Shown: in pieces, positions 1 to 5,076 of the stretch
Layout of the letters: each line of letters begins with the position of its first letter
How positions within the stretch are numbered: the first letter of the stretch is position 1
The notes under the pieces: model-generated
The model's database searches: none
Seen by the model: the letters and a program-made list of their open reading frames with translations, nothing else
Told to the model about the DNA's origin: nothing
Program-made: the position numbers and the translations under genes
Source: Clostridia bacterium
Lineage (GTDB): Bacteria; Bacillota_A; Clostridia; Oscillospirales; CAG-272
NCBI GenBank assembly: GCA_017547395.1
Contig: JAFYPS010000030.1
Span: 1-7,644, forward strand
DNA length: 7,644 nt
Direction: 5' to 3'

Positions 1-208
1 CTTTAAGAAAATTGTGTTTTGCCTTTTATGCGAAAAAAAATACGCAAGGCTACACACTACAGTATATGATTTCAAGCCGTAAACTTGTGTAAAATTTGTT
101 TCAAAAGAACAATTTTCCACCCAAGAGGTTTAGTTCACGGTTCATTTTAGTGTGCAATATTGAACATCGTTTTTTCACATCTGACACATTTCACACACTT
201 TAAATCTA
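1..208. other. Non-coding upstream region, no gene seen
   Basis: I see no convincing gene in this AT-rich stretch on either strand. It holds an imperfect hairpin at about 21-50 (GCCTT/AAGGC and GCG/CGC pairs interrupted by a 4-base bulge) that is not followed by a T-run, so it is not a good terminator. It also holds two TTCACA copies (174-179 and 190-195) 16 bases apart, and a loosely spaced GTTCA/TGAAC pair (133-137 and 161-165). Any of these could be regulatory for the downstream esterase gene, but none matches an operator I know. The region probably separates the esterase gene from an unseen gene to the left. Confidence 0.5.
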
Positions 209-237
209 TTGACACTTATTTTTATGAATGATAAAAT
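209..237 (+). promoter_or_regulatory. Housekeeping sigma-A promoter of the dockerin esterase gene
   Basis: The -35 box TTGACA lies at 209-214 and is a perfect consensus match. After a 17-base spacer the -10 box TAAAAT lies at 232-237, matching TATAAT at five of six positions. Transcription should begin near 244, giving a leader of only about 23 bases before the ATG at 267. The near-consensus form suggests good basal expression unless a repressor acts on it. Confidence 0.8.
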
Positions 238-253
238 AAAATTGAAAACATAA

Positions 254-260
254 AAAGGAG
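254..260 (+). promoter_or_regulatory. Ribosome binding site that decides the esterase start codon
   Basis: AAAGGAG at 254-260 is followed directly by an in-frame TTG (261) and, after six bases, by ATG at 267. The TTG has no spacer from the Shine-Dalgarno and cannot be used properly, so ATG 267 is the start. This also gives a normal signal peptide beginning MRKF. Confidence 0.85.
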
Positions 261-266
261 TTGACT

Positions 267-2177
267 ATGAGAAAGTTTTTGTTTGTGCTTTTAGCGTTTC
301 CCATCTTTTGTCTGCCGATTTTTTCAGCCGTTCCTGTCACGCCTTTAAGCACATCTGGCGCAAAACTTGTTTATGAAAACACGTTTGACAACAAAGATTC
401 AATTTCCGATTTTACGCAATACAGAGATACCTGGACTGTAGTCGACGGCAAGCTTCGCTTTACGGGACTTGAGGCCGGTAACACGAACTCTTTTATTATT
501 TATACGGGCAATAAAGAAATTACCGAACTTTCCGACTACGTTGCAGAAGTTGATATGTTCAATTCCAGGGGAGCATCGGGTCTTATTGCAAGGGCAGATC
601 TTGAAAATGTGAGTGATGCGGGGCACGGCCACGGTGGCTATCTGACAATGATAAGCACGTCAGGAAACTCCGCTGTAATGCGTACACCTAACCGGGCCGG
701 TTCGGCAGTCGAAACTTTTATAACATCAAAGCAACTTCTTCATCATAATACAAACGTTCATATCAAAACTGTGGTAAGAGGAAACATTATCAGCACCACT
801 CTTACCGATATTGATACCGGAATGACTCTGTGGGGCTGGACACAAAAACACAATACTTGGAAAAAAGGTTCTGTCGGTCTTTTTGCATACGGAAAGGTTA
901 CAAGCGGTCTTGATTGCCGTGACGTTGCCTTTGACAACCTGAAGGTCTATACTCTTCCCTCCCTGGAAGAAACCTCGGATTTTGACATTGTTTCGGGCGG
1001 CTTTGCTCAGCTTGGCGAAGCCGCAAGGCTTGATTCTACCGAAGATACTTCAGTTGCTGTATATAACAAGTCACAACAAATCGGCACTGTTTCGGCAGAC
1101 GTATTTACACCTGCAAGCGGTAAGGTGGGTCTGGTCTTTGCAAAAGACGAAAACTCATATTACAAGCTTGCATATTCAAGCGACCTATATATCCACCTTA
1201 TAAAAGTGATTGACGGAAAAGAAACCGTTCTCAAAAAGACCGAATACAAGCACGGCACCACAGTATTCGGCATAGGAGACTTGCGTGCAGTATATGACGG
1301 TTCGACAATATACGGTTACTTTCTTGACAAATGCCTGATCAAATACACCGACTCTTCCCCGCTTACAGGTAACGGAGTCGGAGTTTTTGCTGACAAAGCA
1401 AACGCCACTATCCTGAATTTCACGGTTTCGGATAAAACCACCCCTGACAAAGCGGATATAATCATCTGGGGACACTCACATATGGGCAGATGGTATCATG
1501 TACATGAGATTTTGGGCAAGTACGGAAAAGTGATGAACGTGGGAATCGGTGCTACAAGCACTGAATTCTGGTTTACAATTGCCGACGAACTTACGACGTA
1601 CGGAGCAGATACAGTTATCGTAATGACCGGCTCTAACGATATGGCTATACGCAAAAATACCGATACGCTGAAATATTTGTCCAAGACTCTTGATATTATG
1701 CGCGCTTCGAATCCAAGACTCAAGGTTATCCTTATAACAGAATGGTACCAACCTTCAAGATATGAACAGTATAGAGAAATGGTGCTTGACCTTAACCGTC
1801 TGTGGACAGAATACGCAGCCGAAAATTCAAGCTGGATAACCCTTGTCGACGGATTTAGTATTGGTACGGACGAAAACGGTGTATTTAACGGTTTGCTTGC
1901 CGACGGCTCAATAAATTATGATGTTTTTGCAGATACGCAGCACCTTAACATACTTTCCTACGACAAGTTAAATGCACGTGTGCTTGAAGCGCTTGAAAAA
2001 GTATTTCTTTCATACGACGTTGACAACGATAACAAAGTGACTGTTAACGACGGCATTTGCGCACTAAAAATGAACAAATACAATGACGTCGGCAGATTTA
2101 ATGCATTTGACGCTGACAACGATGGAAAGATTTCATTCTCGGATGTTTTAAAATTTTTCAAAAAAATCTTCAAATAA
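267..2177 (+). CDS. Secreted dockerin-bearing SGNH/GDSL-family esterase with two N-terminal beta-rich modules
   Basis: This 636-residue protein is predicted to be exported. A signal peptide (MRK, then a hydrophobic run) ends near residues 20-21, with no clear lipobox around Cys15. Residues about 33-230 and 237-392 look like two concanavalin-A/LamG-like beta-sandwich modules; each ends in a similar phrase (GSVGLFAYGK and GNGVGVFADKA). Residues about 396-575 form an SGNH hydrolase: block I WGHSHM with Ser404 as probable nucleophile, block II NVGIG (424-428), block III GSND with Asn457, and block V DTQH with Asp556 and His559. The last 55 residues are a type-I-like dockerin with two calcium loops starting at Asp584 and Asp615, 31 residues apart. 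Established family knowledge: dockerins attach enzymes to cohesins of a cellulosome scaffoldin, and SGNH enzymes often deacylate xylan or other glycans. The substrate is my inference. Block I reads GHS rather than the usual GDS. The gene is monocistronic, with its own promoter and terminator. Confidence 0.88.
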   Translation: MRKFLFVLLAFPIFCLPIFSAVPVTPLSTSGAKLVYENTFDNKDSISDFTQYRDTWTVVDGKLRFTGLEAGNTNSFIIYTGNKEITELSDYVAEVDMFNSRGASGLIARADLENVSDAGHGHGGYLTMISTSGNSAVMRTPNRAGSAVETFITSKQLLHHNTNVHIKTVVRGNIISTTLTDIDTGMTLWGWTQKHNTWKKGSVGLFAYGKVTSGLDCRDVAFDNLKVYTLPSLEETSDFDIVSGGFAQLGEAARLDSTEDTSVAVYNKSQQIGTVSADVFTPASGKVGLVFAKDENSYYKLAYSSDLYIHLIKVIDGKETVLKKTEYKHGTTVFGIGDLRAVYDGSTIYGYFLDKCLIKYTDSSPLTGNGVGVFADKANATILNFTVSDKTTPDKADIIIWGHSHMGRWYHVHEILGKYGKVMNVGIGATSTEFWFTIADELTTYGADTVIVMTGSNDMAIRKNTDTLKYLSKTLDIMRASNPRLKVILITEWYQPSRYEQYREMVLDLNRLWTEYAAENSSWITLVDGFSIGTDENGVFNGLLADGSINYDVFADTQHLNILSYDKLNARVLEALEKVFLSYDVDNDNKVTVNDGICALKMNKYNDVGRFNAFDADNDGKISFSDVLKFFKKIFK

Positions 2178-2209
2178 AAATAACGGAGTCAAAAGACTCC
2201 GTTATTTTT
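2176..2209. terminator. Bidirectional intrinsic terminator between convergent genes
   Basis: A perfect 15-bp stem (2176-2190 with 2195-2209) encloses an AAAA loop. Its core is TAACGGAGTC/GACTCCGTTA, flanked by A-runs on the left and T-runs on the right, so a U-tract follows the hairpin on either strand. It ends the esterase transcript, whose stop is at 2175-2177, and the DUF378 transcript, whose TAA stop (2208-2210) lies in the hairpin arm. Confidence 0.93.
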
Positions 2210-2417
2210 ATTCTCTTACCTCTTCTGCACTAGGGCGAAAAAGCAGTGAAATGCACCAAATGCCTGCAAGAGCAACCACCGTATAGACGATGCGGCTTAC
2301 AATAGCCGCCTGACCGCCGCAAAGCCATGCGACAAGGTCAAAACTGAAAAGGCCGATGGAGCCCCAGTTAAGCGCGCCTATAATGGTAAGAATAAGTGCT
2401 ACTTTGTCAATAATCAT
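2208..2417 (-). CDS. DUF378 family small membrane protein
   Basis: This 69-residue protein belongs to the DUF378 family of small bacterial membrane proteins of unknown function. The diagnostic stretch IIGALNWGSIGLFSFDLVAW is at residues 12-31. There are two predicted membrane segments, about residues 5-25 and 42-61, with a short glycine-containing turn (CGG) between them and a charged, probably cytoplasmic tail RPSAEEVRE. I chose the ATG at 2417 because AGAGGA lies seven bases upstream (2425-2430) and the protein then begins MIIDKVAL, as family members do. A frame-open extension to 2462 adds a charged 15-residue leader untypical of the family. The gene follows the SipL-like gene by 94 bases on the same strand and could be read through from it. 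No function can be assigned. Confidence 0.88.
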   Translation of the reverse strand: MIIDKVALILTIIGALNWGSIGLFSFDLVAWLCGGQAAIVSRIVYTVVALAGIWCISLLFRPSAEEVRE

Positions 2418-2436
2418 TGTTTTTTCCTCTTCGGTT

Positions 2437-2450
2437 CTCAAAATTTTGAG
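2437..2450. promoter_or_regulatory. 14-base perfect palindrome upstream of the DUF378 gene
   Basis: CTCAAAATTTTGAG is a perfect palindrome 19 bases upstream of the DUF378 start codon and about 6 bases before its Shine-Dalgarno. It sits where an operator or a small leader hairpin would act. It matches no operator that I recognise and could be chance in AT-rich DNA. Confidence 0.3.
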
Positions 2451-2488
2451 TGCCTTTTGCACGCATAAATAGTTTGCCCCGTTAAAAG

Positions 2489-2510
2489 AAAAAATAATTT
2501 GTTATTTTTT
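2489..2510 (-). terminator. Weak AT-only hairpin after the SipL-like gene
   Basis: Just past the TAG stop (2512-2514), the minus strand reads AAAAAATAA, loop CAAA, TTATTTTTT: a 9-bp stem made only of A-T pairs, ending in a U-run. It has the shape of an intrinsic terminator but little stability, so it may allow partial read-through into the DUF378 gene. Confidence 0.35.
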
Positions 2511-2511
2511 G

Positions 2512-4044
2512 CTAAAATTGCAGCATAAGTATTTTCTTTTCCGAAATAGCCTCAGGCGTCGTGTATTTGCTCTTTTCAATATTAATTGAATTTACCTTTG
2601 CAAGTTTTTCAGGAGAAACGTGATACCTCTTTGCAAGCGACCAGAGACTCTCACCGTGCGGATAAATAAGGCAAAGCGGATAATTGCTTTTTTCACACTT
2701 TTTTGCTCCTGTTGCATCAGCTTTCTTTACTATTCTGGTCTCGCTTTTTTCTATAACGCGTATGCTCAGCGCCATCTCGATATCGCATACTATGTTTTCT
2801 CCGTCCGCCCTTGTGCGAATACCGGCAATAGCAGCGCTTGCCACAGATTCAACGGCGCTCTGCGATTCACAATCCAAAACTATTTTAAACGGCAAGCTGT
2901 GTTCTGCCGACGAATACGTGCCGTCAGCAGTTTTGAATATAAAATGTAAATTATTTCTTCCGTTTACCGTAGTTTTTCCGTTTTCGCACACAATTTCATC
3001 GACATAAGAAGCACCGGCAGCATCAAGCATTTCGGAATACCCTGCAAGAGTATTTTGAGGAAGCCTTCCGTTTATGTTGTATACACTGCTGCGGCATAAC
3101 AAAAGCTTTGAAACGGGAACTTTTGTGTACTCCGCCTCCATTTCAAACTTTTCGGAATATGCATCAAATACGGCATCGGTCTTGCACTGACTATACACTG
3201 CCGCTTCGACCGTAAGCACCGCATCAACAAGTGCGCCGCCTTCAGCTCTGCCCGCTTCTGTCGAAATTACATATGCATTTGCCGTAGCCACAGACTTTTT
3301 CGGAAGTTCTCCGTCAAGATACTCTTCAAACGGAATTTTTTTAGTATGCATTTCTGCCGCGGTACCGTTTACACTGAGCAGTTTTACATAAACTTCACCG
3401 CGTACCTGTACCCCGCCTTCACCCGTTCTTACGTCCGTAACCGCCGCATTTGCTCCGCACCATATAAGCCGTGCTTTTTCGGGAATATCAAGTTCTACGG
3501 TTTCAGAGACGCTCACGTTATCAGCTCTAAGAGTTTTCATATTAACCGTATCCAGCTCACCGGAAAGCATAAAAACTCCCTCCTCGGAAGGAACAAAAGG
3601 TGTTATGTCTTCTTCATACGCGAGTCTCGGTGTCGCGCGCATTTTAGAACGTACGGTTACCTTGCGCGGGGCGCAGGGTCTGCAATTTGCGCTGTCGATT
3701 ACAGGGGAAGCAAAAATAGCATTCGGCACTTTACCTTCTTCATACGGAACGGTAAATTCATATTTAGACGGAAGAACGGTTGCACTTATTTCACCCTCGT
3801 CGCCTACGTAAATCAGCGAATGAAGTATATTTCCCGTCATCTGCACCCCACCGCCTGACATATAGCGCGACGGCGGCAGAATTTTCGACTCTGCTCTTAG
3901 CAGCTTTTCGACCTTTGGCATATAGTCAGGCAAAACATATTCACCGCTGCTTTCAAAAAATACGTTCTGCGATACCCTTTCAGACTGCACAAAATTCTGC
4001 TTTGTGAGTACAAACTCTTTTTTATCAATGCTTTCTGCTCTCAT
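2512..4044 (-). CDS. SPOCS (DUF3794) and LysM domain protein, SipL-like spore coat morphogenetic protein
   Basis: This 510-residue protein has no signal peptide or membrane segment, so it should be cytoplasmic. Its N-terminal and central parts carry repeated SPOCS/DUF3794-type beta-rich modules: residues about 35-102 (with LPDYMPKVEKLLRAE), about 187-245, and probably about 325-390. Residues 458-510 form a C-terminal LysM module (LIYPHGESLWSLAKRYHVSP, then LAKVNSIN). Length and order match SipL of Clostridioides difficile, which binds the ATPase SpoIVA through its LysM domain and anchors the coat to the forespore; Bacillus SpoVID is the functional counterpart. That this is the true orthologue, not another clostridial SPOCS/LysM paralogue, is inference. 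The start is supported by AAGGAG at 4051-4056, six bases upstream. A sigma-E-like promoter precedes it, as expected for a mother-cell coat gene. The LysM is divergent: GES replaces GDT, and the usual closing PGQ-type turn is absent. Confidence 0.8.
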   Translation of the reverse strand: MRAESIDKKEFVLTKQNFVQSERVSQNVFFESSGEYVLPDYMPKVEKLLRAESKILPPSRYMSGGGVQMTGNILHSLIYVGDEGEISATVLPSKYEFTVPYEEGKVPNAIFASPVIDSANCRPCAPRKVTVRSKMRATPRLAYEEDITPFVPSEEGVFMLSGELDTVNMKTLRADNVSVSETVELDIPEKARLIWCGANAAVTDVRTGEGGVQVRGEVYVKLLSVNGTAAEMHTKKIPFEEYLDGELPKKSVATANAYVISTEAGRAEGGALVDAVLTVEAAVYSQCKTDAVFDAYSEKFEMEAEYTKVPVSKLLLCRSSVYNINGRLPQNTLAGYSEMLDAAGASYVDEIVCENGKTTVNGRNNLHFIFKTADGTYSSAEHSLPFKIVLDCESQSAVESVASAAIAGIRTRADGENIVCDIEMALSIRVIEKSETRIVKKADATGAKKCEKSNYPLCLIYPHGESLWSLAKRYHVSPEKLAKVNSINIEKSKYTTPEAISEKKILMLQF

Positions 4045-4075
4045 AGTTTTCTCCTTGTTGCATTTTAGTTACTGA

Positions 4076-4104
4076 ATTCTATGAAACAAAATTACAAACT
4101 ATGC
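4076..4104 (-). promoter_or_regulatory. Sigma-E-like sporulation promoter of the SipL-like gene
   Basis: On the minus strand GCATAGT (4104-4098) is followed by 14 bases and then CATAGAAT (4083-4076). The Bacillus/Clostridium sigma-E consensus, as I know it, is KMATATT, about 14 bases, CATACAnT; six of seven and seven of eight positions agree. The start point would be near 4069, giving a leader of about 25 bases that contains the ribosome binding site. The element lies entirely between the cysK terminator and the gene start. Confidence 0.65.
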
Positions 4105-4108
4105 AAAG

Positions 4109-4142
4109 AAAAAACGCCATTGTAAAAACAATGACGTTTTTT
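4109..4142 (-). terminator. Intrinsic terminator of the pheS-pheT-cysK unit
   Basis: On the minus strand the RNA reads AAAAAACGUCAUUGU, loop UUUU, ACAAUGGCGUUUUUU: a 15-bp stem with a single G-U wobble, ending in a U-tract. It begins 4 bases past the cysK stop. On the plus strand the wobble becomes a C-A mismatch, which supports minus-strand use. Confidence 0.9.
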
Positions 4143-4146
4143 AGTT

Positions 4147-5073
4147 TTACTCAAAAAGCGGGGTGGAAAAATATCTTTCGGCAGTGTCGGGAAGAACGGT
4201 TACAACGGTTTTTCCTTTTCCGAGACGTTTTGCGAGTTTTATCGCGGCTGCAACGTTTGTTCCGCTTGAAATTCCACACATTATTCCCTCTTTGGCAGCA
4301 AGCGCTTTGGAAGTTTCAATTGCCTCTTCATCATTAATTATACAAACATCGTTGTATATTTCACGATTCAGAATAGGGGGGATTAGCCCGTCACCTATTC
4401 CCATCTGTACGTGCGTACCGATAGAACCTCCTGAAAGAATTGCCGCATTTTCAGGCTCTACTGCCCAAATTGTTATGTCGGGATTGTATTTTTTCAAAGT
4501 TTCACCGATTCCCGTAATAGTGCCGCCTGTGCCGATACCCGAGCAAAAGCCGTGAATAGGTCCATTTACCTGCTCAATTATCTCCATACCCGTCTGCTCA
4601 CGCTGAATCTGCGGATTTGCAGGGTTCTCAAACTGCTGAGGCACAAAAACGTTTTCATCCTCTTCTTGCATTTTGAGTGCGGTATTAAGACATTCTTCAA
4701 TACACTCGCCGATATTACCGGCATCGTGAATAAGAATTACCTCTGCGCCGTAATGGCGAACAAGCTTTCTTCTCTCTTCGCTGACAGAATCAGGCATTAT
4801 GATTTTCGTTCTATATCCCAAAACCGCTCCTACAAGAGCAAGACCGATTCCCTGATTGCCGCTTGTCGGCTCAACGATAATTGTATTCTCGTTGATTTTA
4901 CCCGCCGCACGCGCAGCCATAATCATATTATATGCAGTTCTTGTTTTTATCGAGCCGCCTACGTTAAGCCCCTCAAATTTAACAAGAATGTCTGCGCAGT
5001 CATCAGGAACCATTCTGCTCAGCTTTATCATTGGGGTGTTCCCCATTGCTTCAAGTATGTTACTGTAAATCAT
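4147..5073 (-). CDS. cysK: Cysteine synthase (O-acetylserine sulfhydrylase) family PLP enzyme
   Basis: This 308-residue protein is a fold-type II PLP enzyme of the CysK family, which joins sulfide to O-acetylserine to make cysteine in the cytoplasm. It is collinear with CysK: N-terminal NILEAMGNTPMIKL, PLP lysine Lys43 in GGSIKTR, substrate loop EPTSGNQG (68-75), QQF (146-148), phosphate loop GTGGT (181-185), SSG with Ser270 contacting the cofactor ring, and C-terminal LPDTAERYFSTPLF. Several motifs differ from textbook CysK: KTR for KDR, TSGNQ for TSGNT, GDGLIPP for GAGFIP, SSGT for SSGA. It may therefore be a distinct clostridial subfamily, possibly with another acceptor or nucleophile. The start at 5073 gives the family N-terminus but lacks a good ribosome binding site; the nearest AGG is about 19 bases upstream. 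It starts 3 bases after the pheT stop, which suggests translational coupling. A terminator follows. Confidence 0.85.
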   Translation of the reverse strand: MIYSNILEAMGNTPMIKLSRMVPDDCADILVKFEGLNVGGSIKTRTAYNMIMAARAAGKINENTIIVEPTSGNQGIGLALVGAVLGYRTKIIMPDSVSEERRKLVRHYGAEVILIHDAGNIGECIEECLNTALKMQEEDENVFVPQQFENPANPQIQREQTGMEIIEQVNGPIHGFCSGIGTGGTITGIGETLKKYNPDITIWAVEPENAAILSGGSIGTHVQMGIGDGLIPPILNREIYNDVCIINDEEAIETSKALAAKEGIMCGISSGTNVAAAIKLAKRLGKGKTVVTVLPDTAERYFSTPLFE

Positions 5074-5076
5074 AAA

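Noticed and set aside
21..50. Hairpin as a terminator of an upstream gene
   Set aside because: The stem is interrupted by a bulge, the loop is a long A-run, and no T-tract follows on either strand.
69..76. Sigma-E-like -10 box (CATATACT, minus strand) for a divergent gene to the left
   Set aside because: The -35 position at the required distance does not match the consensus, and no minus-strand gene start is visible within the window.
261..266. TTG codon as the esterase start
   Set aside because: It directly abuts the AAAGGAG ribosome binding site with no spacer; the ATG at 267 has a proper 6-base spacing.
2418..2462. N-terminal extension of the DUF378 protein to an ATG at 2462
   Set aside because: The extra residues are charged and unlike the family, while the ATG at 2417 has a well-placed ribosome binding site and gives the family N-terminus.
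2461..2497. Dedicated promoter for the DUF378 gene
   Set aside because: TATTTA can be proposed as a -10 box, but the only correctly spaced -35 is a featureless T-run, so this is not supportable.
3346..3858. 170-codon open frame on the plus strand
   Set aside because: It lies wholly inside the SPOCS/LysM gene on the opposite strand, has no ribosome binding site or recognisable domain, and reads as an antisense shadow.
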